The translations under genes and the position numbers were made by a program. A DNA stretch of 64,000 bases from Bin18 sp965200355 (GTDB lineage Bacteria; Desulfobacterota; Binatia; Bin18): contig OZ241351.1 of NCBI GenBank assembly GCA_965200355.1, positions 124,001 through 188,000 on the forward strand, read 5' to 3'. Numbering within the stretch: position 1 is the stretch's first letter; every line of letters starts with the position of its first letter. The notes under the pieces are model-generated. The model was not told the DNA's origin. It did no database searches and saw only the letters and a list, made by a program, of their open reading frames with translations. Positions 36,309-44,496 of this stretch are shown here, piece by piece.

Positions 36309-36330
36309 CTCGGCTGGATAGGAGGAAATT

Positions 36331-37647
36331 ATGAAAAGATTTGTTGCTGCCACGCTCCTCATCTCACTTAGCTTAATCTCGCTGAGTTCGGTGGCAATAG
36401 CCGATCTCCCAAGCGGAGTTGCAATGCTCTACGTGTTGGATGAGATTGAGGAGAAGGCCCAAAATCTTATAGACGATAGTCAAAACGCTACCAACAATGT
36501 TGTAAACAACGCAGCATACAATATCGTGAACTCAGTAGTGCAAGTTCGCCAGGAGTACGAAGAGGCTCTAGAGAAAACCAGCGAAGAACTGACAAGACAA
36601 CAACGCATAGCTTTTGAGGGATTGTACTCGCGTGTCAATCAGATTTTTAACAACATAAAAGATGAGCATACAAAAATGGACGATACTCTGGATAATTTGG
36701 CAAACTATTTGTCTGATACGATCTTTGTAAGCGACGAGCCTCGTATCTCCAGGTTTCTGTCCAATATGGCCGTGAGTGGAAGTGTCGTTAAATCCGATTT
36801 ACTTATTCAATTTCGTGGAAAAAACTTAAATCACGAAAAGAACAAGCTTAGCGCTGATTCTGGCTCGAAGAAGTTAGAGCTACAACCGAGCGAAGGTCGG
36901 ACAACTCCCTATCTTTCACGTTGCCAAGGTCATTTATTGAAGATCATTCAAACGGTACTAGATTATCCTTGATACCTATTCAAATTTCACTTTACGAAGA
37001 TTATTGGATATTCTTCTCCGAAGAAAAGACTTATAAGTATCATGTTCGGATTCTGCCAAATAAGCTTGCTTCCGCCCGGATTTTCGTAAAACAGACAAAA
37101 AAGTGGAGATAGAGAGGAGAGAGAAAAAAGTCGGTGGTCCTACAGGTTCCTTTGAGTCAGGGCGGACGAGTAAAAGGAGCAGAGATATATCTATGAACGC
37201 CTATCCTGATAACGGCTGGAAAATTGATACCCAAACGGTTGAATTCGATCTTTCAATTAGTAACCGCTGTAGCAGCGGAGAGACACGGTGTAGCGCTATA
37301 AGTTCATCTCCAAATCAAGCTAACGTTCATTGTAGTATCGTGACTGAAACGGGGGTCGGTTCTAAGAAAGTTTGTACTTATACTCTAAACATGTTGTTTT
37401 TTCAGTATCGAGAAGAAGACAGAACGGAAGTACCCGAGTTAAAGGCTGAAGAACTTAAGTACGATAGCCCTGTTACTTGGATATCCCTGATGGAAAAACT
37501 TTTGACCGAATAGAATTGACACTATTTAATGACAGAAAGGTCATATACGAAAAAGAAGTAAGCAACCAGATATTGTCACTTTCGGTTGATCCTGACTCGA
37601 AGACCGTAATTCTGGAACAGAATTTGAAAATAGACGAATTAAACTAA
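36331..37647 (+). pseudogene. AT-rich secreted protein gene with three frameshifts
   Basis: The ATG at 36331, with ribosome site GGAGGAAATT, encodes a signal peptide (about 24 residues ending VAIADLPS) and a coiled-coil-rich region (about 30-150). The first frame stops at about 36970. Sensible protein continues in the next frame (NSLSFTLPRSFIEDHS to KQTKKWR, stop near 37112), then in a third (to 37513), then back in the first to TAA 37645. Each step equals the loss of one base: around 36900, in the A-run near 37098, and near 37490. The rejoined protein would have about 438 residues. Base composition is clearly more AT-rich than the flanks, which suggests transfer. No function recognised. Confidence 0.7.
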
Positions 37648-37684
37648 GCTTTCGGCCTCTTCGTCCCCCGCCCACACGCCGCTG

Positions 37685-38236
37685 CTATTCGGCCCCGACC
37701 GTCACGCGCCGGCCGGTGAATGGCGCGTCAAACTGTATGGACGGCACCGCCTCGGGGTCAAGCGGGTCTTGGTCCGGTGGAAAGACCCGCCCCACATACG
37801 CGCCGGTGATGGACTGGAAATCTTTGCTGAATTGCACCACATAGCGGACCCGCACGATATCGGTATGGGTTCCGGTGGTGGCGTCGAGTCTGAAATTAAC
37901 CGTCTCCGCTGTAATTTCCCGCCAGCCCGACCGCACCCAGACCCCGTGTTGGTCGCTGAAGCGGGCAAAGGCGGACATGTCGTGCTGAGCGGAATGGGTG
38001 CTGGCCCAATGCCCCTAGGCGGTTAAGGAAACCAATCGGAAGGAACTTGGCGTTCCCTCGTCTGTATAATGTTGGAGGAGATAGACCCCGGCAATTCCTT
38101 GGGCAAAATTGCCCGCGTGCGGCCGCTGTTGCCATCTTTCCAGACCAAGCCCGTCACCAGCAAAGGAGAGACTGACGAGGCCGAGACAGAATACCGGGAG
38201 TAGGCTCAGGGCGTGTAGGCCGGCTCTTCGTTCCAC
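37685..38236 (-). pseudogene. Secreted protein of unknown function interrupted by in-frame TAG
   Basis: The GTG at 38236, with an AAAGGGGA site, encodes a signal peptide (LLPVFCLGLVSLSFAGD) and GIAGVYLLQHYTDEGTP. The frame meets TAG at 38015-38017 after RLVSLTA. It continues in the same frame with GHWASTHSAQHDM and FSDQHGVWVRSGWREITAET, ending at 37685 after DAPFTGRRVTVGAE. Read through, it is a coherent protein of about 182 residues. The block WxxxGWREITAxTxNFxxD looks like a small beta-barrel (lipocalin/DUF-like) domain; function unknown. This is the second single-TAG interruption in the window. Confidence 0.72.
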
Positions 38237-38305
38237 GGGTGTCCCCTTTTCTTTGCGCGCTCTTGCTCGGAACGAGCCGTGCCGTCTCACCCCACCCGAC
38301 AGGGC

Positions 38306-38656
38306 TTAGGCCAGCGGAATAAACAGCGACTTTCTGGGCTTGCCGTTGACCGCCCGGCTGATATGTCCCTGGCCGGTAGTATCTTCGGCCAGCAGAATTT
38401 CTCCGCTGCCCAGCACGCGCTTGGTGCCGTCACCAATCTCGATTTCGACCTCGCCCTCAAGCATGACCACGTACTGCCGGCGTGGCGCGTTATGAAAATC
38501 GAGGTCATAGTCGCCGCCCGTTTCCCGAAAAATGACGCCGGTGGCCGGAATCAGCGCAGAAAGCTGTCCCACTCCGCCCCCATCTTTGAGCGGAATCTCG
38601 ACCTCCTCAAAATGTGACTGCTGATCCGAGCCCGTATAGATGCGGGTGACTTTCAT
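38306..38656 (-). CDS. Small cupin-domain protein
   Basis: Protein of 116 residues with a single cupin fold. The ATG at 38656 has the site AAAGGAGGCC. The fold is supported by FHNAPRRQYVVMLEGEVEIE (about 54-73) and GSGEILLAEDTTGQGHISR (about 83-101), the two cupin half-motifs, with His residues at 55 and 99. I recall similar proteins annotated only as cupin-domain proteins. The function could be isomerase, dioxygenase or sensor, and cannot be set here. It is divergent from the dehydrogenase gene to the right. Confidence 0.85.
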   Translation of the reverse strand: MKVTRIYTGSDQQSHFEEVEIPLKDGGGVGQLSALIPATGVIFRETGGDYDLDFHNAPRRQYVVMLEGEVEIEIGDGTKRVLGSGEILLAEDTTGQGHISRAVNGKPRKSLFIPLA

Positions 38657-38813
38657 GCGCGGCCTCCTTTCCCCAAGCGTCCTGAACTGTATGATACCCT
38701 TTCCTTGCGTGTCAAATGCTCTCGGCTGTTCTTGCCTGGACAGGACCCGTGCCGATGACCTATAGTTGCGCGGCTGCAATGAGAAGCGACTCGCCAAGCT
38801 CAAGGAGAATACT

Positions 38814-39896
38814 ATGCGCGCCGTTGTCATGCTGAACCATGAACTGACAGTAGAAGATATTGCCGTTCCAGAGCCCGGACCGGGCGAGGTCTTGGTTAAA
38901 ACCCTGGCCTGTGGGATTTGCGGCTCGGACCTCCATGCGCTGAAGCATACGGAGAAGCTAGTTGAAGTCTCGGAGCGTTCCAACGGCGCGTTTAATATGG
39001 ACCTCAATCGGGGTATCGTCATGGGCCATGAGTTCTGTGTCGAGGTGGTTGACCACGGGCCGAACACGGCCCGCGGTCTGAAAGCCGGCACCCGCGCGGT
39101 GTCCATGCCGATCCTCATTCGACCGACCGGAGTTGAGACGGTCGGCTACTCCAATGACAACCCCGGCGGCTATGGCGAATATATGCGCCTGAGCGAAAAT
39201 CTGTTGATTGCCGTCCCGAACGGCCTGCCCACGCACAAGGCCGCCCTGACCGAACCGATGGCGGTTGGCCTGCACGCGGTGGAAATGGCGCGCTTGACAC
39301 CAGACGATGTGCCGCTGGTCATCGGCTGTGGGCCGGTTGGTCTGGCCGTTATTGCGTCTTTGCGCATGAAAGGCGCGCAGCCCATTATTGCCGCGGATTT
39401 CTCCCCCCGTCGCCGCCAACTTGCGGAGGCCGTGGGCGCGGATATGATTATCGACCCTGCCGAGCAGTCGCCGTATACCAGTTGGCAGGAAGCCGCGGTC
39501 TGGGCCGACCCGAGCACAGCGCCGCCTCAGCCGCCCTGGGCGGCTGGCCCCCCGCTGCGGCCGGCGGTCATATTTGAATGTGTAGGTGTTCCCGGAATCA
39601 TTGATCAGATTATGGCCGCGGCCCCACAAGGTGCCCGGATTGTAGTGGTGGGCGTGTGTATGGAACAGGACCGCCTTGAACCCATGTTCGGGATCAATAA
39701 AGAGTTGAATCTTCAATTTGTCCTGGGCTATAGCGGAGAAGAATACGCCTCCACCCTGCATCATATTGCCGAAGGCCAGATAATGACCGATCCCCTCATT
39801 ACGGGAACCGTTGGGATAGAGGGCGTTGCTCAGGCGTTCAAAGACCTGCACTCGCCTGAGCAGCACGCGAAAATTATCGTAGAACCCTGGCACTAA
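38814..39896 (+). CDS. Zinc-dependent alcohol dehydrogenase-family oxidoreductase
   Basis: Medium-chain dehydrogenase of 360 residues. The ATG at 38814 has an AAGGAGA site; 16 upstream residues in frame are not coding-like. The catalytic zinc site appears as CGICGSDLHALKH (about 34) and GHEFCVEVVDHG (about 67). The four-Cys structural zinc loop is missing: the region around 95-110 contains no Cys cluster. The Rossmann motif is VIGCGPVGLAVIASLR (about 162). It acts on an unknown alcohol or carbonyl with NAD(P). The DUF1326 gene follows after 69 bases. Confidence 0.87.
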   Translation: MRAVVMLNHELTVEDIAVPEPGPGEVLVKTLACGICGSDLHALKHTEKLVEVSERSNGAFNMDLNRGIVMGHEFCVEVVDHGPNTARGLKAGTRAVSMPILIRPTGVETVGYSNDNPGGYGEYMRLSENLLIAVPNGLPTHKAALTEPMAVGLHAVEMARLTPDDVPLVIGCGPVGLAVIASLRMKGAQPIIAADFSPRRRQLAEAVGADMIIDPAEQSPYTSWQEAAVWADPSTAPPQPPWAAGPPLRPAVIFECVGVPGIIDQIMAAAPQGARIVVVGVCMEQDRLEPMFGINKELNLQFVLGYSGEEYASTLHHIAEGQIMTDPLITGTVGIEGVAQAFKDLHSPEQHAKIIVEPWH

Positions 39897-39965
39897 AGAG
39901 GGAACGTGTCCTCCAATCCACACCCGGATGCTGGACACGTTCACCCTTTCCAACAGGAGGACAGT

Positions 39966-40604
39966 ATGGCGGATATACAGAATTGGACCCTGCGGGGCGA
40001 CTGGTTTGATGTGTGTAGTTGCGATGTCGCCTGTCCGTGCGAATTTGCCCAGCCCCCAACGAATAATCACTGCGAGGGGGTGCTGGCCTACCATGTCCGA
40101 GACGGGAGATATGGTCCGACCCCTCTCGATGGGCTGAATGTCCTTGCCGTGGCCAGCTTCAGCGGCAATATCTGGGCGGGTGAGGCCAAAATCTCACTCG
40201 GGCTGTTTATTGACGAACAAGCCGACGCGCAGCAGCGCGAGGCCCTCCAACTCATCTTTTCCGGGCAGGCCGGTGGGTTCATGGCCGGGTTTGCACGCTC
40301 AGTTGGTGAGGTGCGCGGGATTGAGTTTGTTCCGATTACGTTTGATATCGCCGATGACCTGGCCTTTTGGAAAGCGGAGATTCCCGAGCGCGTCACGGCC
40401 TTTGCCGAGGCGCTGACCGGGCCGACGACGCCAAAAGGAAAACGGGTCCAGCTGCTCAATCCGCCCGGCTCCGAAGTTGGCCCCGGCCAGGTCGCAACCT
40501 GGGGGAAAACGGTTGACAACCGGGTCACGGCCTACGGCCTTGAGTGGGATTGGGCCGGAAAGTCAAGCAAGCACATCCCCTTTGACTGGAGCGGACCCGC
40601 ATAG
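39966..40604 (+). CDS. DUF1326 domain-containing protein
   Basis: Protein of 212 residues. The ATG at 39966 has the strong site AGGAGGACAGT. The N-terminal block WFDVCSCDVACPCEF (about 13-27) has the clustered cysteines of the DUF1326 family. GVLAYHVRDGRYG, LNVLAVASFSGNIW and FIDEQADAQQREAL (about 80) are further family blocks. It is cytoplasmic and has no signal or membrane segment. The Cys cluster suggests metal or Fe-S binding, but no biochemical role is known to me. It probably shares a transcript with the dehydrogenase upstream. Confidence 0.88.
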   Translation: MADIQNWTLRGDWFDVCSCDVACPCEFAQPPTNNHCEGVLAYHVRDGRYGPTPLDGLNVLAVASFSGNIWAGEAKISLGLFIDEQADAQQREALQLIFSGQAGGFMAGFARSVGEVRGIEFVPITFDIADDLAFWKAEIPERVTAFAEALTGPTTPKGKRVQLLNPPGSEVGPGQVATWGKTVDNRVTAYGLEWDWAGKSSKHIPFDWSGPA

Positions 40605-40778
40605 CAAAGCGGGGGCGATGCTTCGTTTTCTGGCCGCTGGTCAGTACAGAAACTGAAATGGTGGGAGAAGACTCGTGCAAGGGGCTCACGAGCTTCCCCC
40701 GCCACTGGAAAGAGGAAGAAAGAAGGAAAGTTCTTATTCAGACGGAGCAACAGCCGTCAGTATTCAACCTGCCCCCAA

Positions 40779-41489
40779 TTATTCGGAGAGATATTCCACC
40801 TTCTCTAAAAAAGCCTTGGCCCCCCCGGAGGTTCCTCTGGTATTCATCTGAAAGCCGAATCGACTGATTGGGGGCACAACAGCCTGACCAAACTGGCTGC
40901 GGAAGCTCTGGTCCAAATCGAATTCCGTCACCACCCGTTCCCCAACTGGCACCCCGCAGGGTATGCAGAAATACCGGCCGCCGGCTTTATAGTAATTCCC
41001 GGTATAGGCCCGATTGGCCTGCTCTTTTTCCCCAAGGAAGAGGCCGATAAAATACGGGGCATTCGGGACAAAGAGCGAGCCGCTCTTGATTGTTTTTGTC
41101 CCAAAGGTGGTCATCACCGCAATCGGGACCGCAGTGACCCCCTGGCTCCAATCCGCTCCGCGCGGATAACGTTCGACTCCCCAATGAATACGAATCCGTT
41201 TGACCGGGGATACGTGCAGGGGCAACTCGAACAGGCCGGCTTTTTTACGGGGAGTCTGTAAGACGAGGCGGTTGTTTTTGAAGTGCGGCTGTAAATCGTC
41301 TGCGTCAAGGCGAAAGGTAAATCCGTGCTGTTTCAACCATGCCTCTGCCGGACCATCCGGCTGGCCGGAGAAATCAATCGTATGCAGCGGGGCTGCCCTG
41401 GCCGCAGAGGGTTTCCCCCATAGCAGCCACACGCTCAGCATGCTCAGCATCCACACTCCACTGTAACGCCGAAGGCTTCGTGTCTGCAT
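40779..41489 (-). CDS. Secreted protein of unknown function (DUF3047-like)
   Basis: Protein of 236 residues. A signal peptide with a Trp/Leu-rich core ends near AARAAPLH (about 35). The mature part is beta-rich: TIDFSGQPDGPAEAWLKQHG, LVLQTPRKKAGLFELPL and RIRIHWGVERYPRGADW (about 85-110), then VPIAVMTTFGTKTIKSGSLF. The pattern of a charged beta strand, IHWGVE, and a late SRFGFQMNTRGTSGGAKAFLEKV resembles DUF3047 or carbohydrate-binding jelly rolls, weakly. It is probably periplasmic. It lies alone between two plus-strand genes. Confidence 0.65.
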   Translation of the reverse strand: MQTRSLRRYSGVWMLSMLSVWLLWGKPSAARAAPLHTIDFSGQPDGPAEAWLKQHGFTFRLDADDLQPHFKNNRLVLQTPRKKAGLFELPLHVSPVKRIRIHWGVERYPRGADWSQGVTAVPIAVMTTFGTKTIKSGSLFVPNAPYFIGLFLGEKEQANRAYTGNYYKAGGRYFCIPCGVPVGERVVTEFDLDQSFRSQFGQAVVPPISRFGFQMNTRGTSGGAKAFLEKVEYLSE

Positions 41490-41568
41490 AATCTCCCGTA
41501 CACGGTCAAGCCGTCTATTCTGCGGACGAGCGGAGAGAAGCGCAAGGTCGCCCGCTCTTGGGCCAGGT

Positions 41569-41621
41569 CCCCCCGTTCGTCCTGAGCGTAGCGCCAGCGG
41601 AGTCGAAGGACGAACGGGGGG
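41569..41621. repeat. GTTCGTCCTGAGC...GTCGAAGGACGAAC palindromic element
   Basis: Perfect 14-bp outer arms, CCCCCCGTTCGTCC and GGACGAACGGGGGG, enclose a 25-base centre. The core TTCGTCCTGAGCGTAGCG ... GTCGAAGGACGAA is a dispersed repeat I know from many unrelated bacterial genomes. It lies in the 239-bp gap between two divergent genes. Confidence 0.8.
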
Positions 41622-41728
41622 TCGTTCTCAAGGCCGGCTGACTTGACGCTCTCCACATTCCGGTCGAGAATGGCCCGGACTGTCGCATAAAAATACCCTC
41701 AGATATGAGAACGGAGAGGAGCGGACGT

Positions 41729-42721
41729 ATGGCGCAAATCGGTCTGGCTTTGGCCGGTGGCATGTCGCCCACTGATGTTGTTGAGTGTGTCAAATACGCA
41801 GAAGACCAGGGCTATACCTCAGCCTGGTTTGCGGAAGGGCATGGCGGAGACCAATTCTCTATTCTGACCGCCTGCGCCCTTGCCACCCAGCGCATCCAGC
41901 TTGGGACGAGTATTAGCAGTATCTTCGTCCGCAGCGCGCCGACCATTGCCATGGCAGCCGCGTGTGTCGATCACTATTCCCAGGGTCGCTTTCTTTTAGG
42001 ACTGGGCTCTAGTCATAAGGTCCAAGTCGAGCCGGAACACGGCATTCCGTACGGGCAGCCGGTCCAGCGCATGCGGGAAACGGTCGAAATTGTCCGCGCG
42101 TTGCTGCGTGAGGGCTCGGTGTCGTATCACGGCGAGGTCGTGACCATTGAGCAGTTTGATCTCTGGTTTCAGCCGGCTCGCTCAGAAATTCCCATCTATA
42201 TTTCAGCCGTTTTTCCGCAAATGCTCCAAGCCTGTGGGGAGCTCGCCCAAGGGACTATTTTGGTGTGGAGTGCCCCGGAGGCCGGCAAGCTGGCCGCCGA
42301 AAATATCGCGCTTGGTGCCCAGCGAGTCGGACGCCGGGCCGAAGAGGTTGATATTGTCTCGCTCCTGCCAATGAGCGTAGCCCAGGACCACAAAGCAGCC
42401 CTGGCGCGTATTCGGCCCTTGGTCGCTTTCTACGCCGGATTCTTTCCCCGCTATAATCGCGTCATGGCCGAGCAGGGGTTTCCCGAGGAAGCTCAGGCCA
42501 TTCGAGCGGCCTGGCAGCAGGGGGACCGGCAAAAGGCGGTCCAACTGATTCCCGACTCTTTGATTGAAACGGTCAGTGTGACGGGGACACCCACCACATG
42601 CCGGGAGCGTATCGAAGCCTATCGTCACTCCGGCATCGGGCATCCGGTGATTTTCCCCGTGAGCGACGGCCCAAATGGGAAACAGCACGTGCTGGAGGCC
42701 GTCTGGGCCTGCGCGCCCTAG
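41729..42721 (+). CDS. LLM-class flavin/F420-dependent oxidoreductase
   Basis: Bacterial luciferase-fold protein of 330 residues. The ATG at 41729 (MAQIGLALAGGMSPTDVV) has the site GAGAGGAGCGGACGT; an earlier ATG would add eight residues. Family blocks are YAEDQGYTSAWFAEGHGGD (about 24), TQRIQLGTSIS (about 58), HYSQGRFLLGLGSSH (about 85) and VSVTGTPTTCRERIEAYR (about 278). The layout fits F420-dependent methylene-H4MPT reductase-like enzymes, and cofC in this window supports F420 use. FMN use cannot be excluded. It stands alone, with no clear pathway partner. Confidence 0.86.
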   Translation: MAQIGLALAGGMSPTDVVECVKYAEDQGYTSAWFAEGHGGDQFSILTACALATQRIQLGTSISSIFVRSAPTIAMAAACVDHYSQGRFLLGLGSSHKVQVEPEHGIPYGQPVQRMRETVEIVRALLREGSVSYHGEVVTIEQFDLWFQPARSEIPIYISAVFPQMLQACGELAQGTILVWSAPEAGKLAAENIALGAQRVGRRAEEVDIVSLLPMSVAQDHKAALARIRPLVAFYAGFFPRYNRVMAEQGFPEEAQAIRAAWQQGDRQKAVQLIPDSLIETVSVTGTPTTCRERIEAYRHSGIGHPVIFPVSDGPNGKQHVLEAVWACAP

Positions 42722-42785
42722 GCTGTGTACGGGTGCGCAGGGTTCACCACCGCGCTGGATTGTTCAGCGCGCAAGACCTGCCCGT

Positions 42786-44290
42786 TTACTGGCGCATTCC
42801 TGCCTCCTTCAACTGTGCTATCAATTCCTCTTGCGACCGCGTTCCCTTCAGGCTGTTACACGCCCCACATAAGAGTTGTAAATTATCCAGATGGTCACTC
42901 CCGCCTTTAGATTGGGGGATGATGTGATCTATCGTCATATTGCGGAAGGGAAACATAATCAGACAGCCCGCAAAGATACCTTCTTGCTTGCCGTAGAGCG
43001 TATGCTTATGCGTCTTGTAGGAGGGCAAGTTCCCCAAGTCGGTCCGGCGCGGCATATCCGTTCTATGGTGAATCTCGTAAAATAAGCCCATCTCTTGTTT
43101 GATCCGGGATTTCACCAGGGAAGCCGCCACCGGAGACAAATCAATCCCTACCCACTGACGCTTTAATTTTTCCGCGGCCACACAGGCTGTTGCACACCCA
43201 GCAAAAGGGTCCAGTACCATGTCGCCGGTATTGGAACTCGTTTGAATGATCCGGTCTAATAAAGCCAGGGGTTTCTGTGTCGGGTAGCCTATTTTCTCTT
43301 TTGCTTTCGCTGCAAGAGGAGGGACGTCCAGCACCATGTCTGTCATTGCCGCCCCGTGCGATGTACTGAGATACCGCTTGAACGCCGGCATAGACCCTTT
43401 TGGCGGCCAATAAATCAAACCAACGGAATCTAAGTAATCCAATTTTTCACGCGATTTCAGGCCGCTCCAATGGGCGGGTTTCTCCACATGCTCAGGAAAG
43501 GTGCCCGGACTCCCCCAATGCCGCCCGTTTCCTGTGGGATCAATCCCCCGCCAAGGTTCCCCACTGTCGCCATTTCGTGTCCCGGCTGCTGTCAGGTCGC
43601 CCTTGCGAAATTTGCCGTGTTTATCCTCAAAGCGGTAAAACTTTGCCACATAGTCTGCATCATGATCCCCATAGACCGTGTTGAAGGTACTCTCATCGGT
43701 CACACCGTAGAACAGAATCACGTCATGAATAGCCGCAAGTTTGCGGGTTCCTTTTTTTGAGGAGGTGCGTCTCCACATCACCTCATTCCTGAAACTCTTT
43801 GCTCCGAATATCGCGTCCATCAGGGTTTTCAGGTAATGGCTGGCGGTCGGGTCACAGTGAAGATACATGGAGCCGGTCGGCTTCAGGAGCCGCCGCATTT
43901 CCAAGAGCCGCACGGCCATCATAATCAAATACGATTTCATCCCCGTGCCATGAGAATGCCCGGCAGCATCAATGATGCCGTATAAAGCGGAGTCCTTGTC
44001 CGCTATCTCCCCGTGCCATGAGAATGCCCGGCAGCATCAATGATGCCGTATAAAGCGGAGTCCTTGTCCGCTATCTCCCCGTGCCATGCCTCATCGATAT
44101 CGCTCAGGGTCCAGGTATCCTTGAATGCTGCGCCCGCGGCTTTGCTGCCTATTGGTGCGGAATAGTGCTGATTCGAGTTGAACGGCGGATCAAGATAAAT
44201 CAAATCAACAGATTCGGAGTTCATCCCCCGCATGATGTCGAGGTTATCGCCTGTCCATAACGTCCGGTTTTGCCAATTCGGTTTCGCCAT
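42786..44290 (-). pseudogene. DNA methyltransferase-HNH nuclease fusion disrupted by a 68-bp tandem duplication
   Basis: The ATG at 44290 begins MAKPNWQNRTLWTGDNLDIM. Catalytic motif IV is YLDPPFNSNQHYS (about 32). The frame then runs out at 44003 because a 68-bp segment is duplicated. The remainder starts again at 43940 (MKSYLIMMAVRLLEMRRLLK) and contains KIGYPTQKPLALLDRII, SAM motif I DPFAGCATACVAAEKL and WVGIDLSPVA. It ends with an HNH domain: MTIDHIIPQSKGGSDHLDN then LLCGACNSLKG. Deleting one copy gives one frame of 478 residues. Motif order IV-I marks a beta-class N4-C/N6-A enzyme. The HNH part could cleave DNA, making a one-gene restriction-modification enzyme (inference). The CxxC expected before the HNH is FAGC here. 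Confidence 0.82.
43941..44088. repeat. 68-bp tandem duplication inside the methyltransferase gene
   Basis: Two exact copies, 43941-44008 and 44009-44076, each starting CCCCGTGCCATGAGAATGCC, followed by a 12-base partial third copy (44077-44088). The unit is not a multiple of three, so the extra copy shifts the frame by two. The 12-base CCCCGTGCCATG at both ends of the original single unit would be enough for slippage or recombination. Confidence 0.95.
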
Positions 44291-44496
44291 ATCTCACCCA
44301 GCCCGCAAATCCTGATACCGCAGTTACTTATGTTTCCCCGAACCAGGGAGTATCTGTCGGGCAGGTCCCGGAAGCGAAGGATGACCGGTCCCATCCAGCC
44401 CGTGTGGGCGGGCTCTCAGCTTTGACGAGACCGGACGACAAACTGCCGCCCAAATAATCCAGCGAACCCGACCGAGAGGCCGTCCCCTGTCGAAAT

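Noticed and set aside
38958..40094. Minus-strand frame of 378 codons opposite the zinc dehydrogenase
   Set aside because: Shadow of a gene with strong motifs and a good ribosome site; no recognisable domain.
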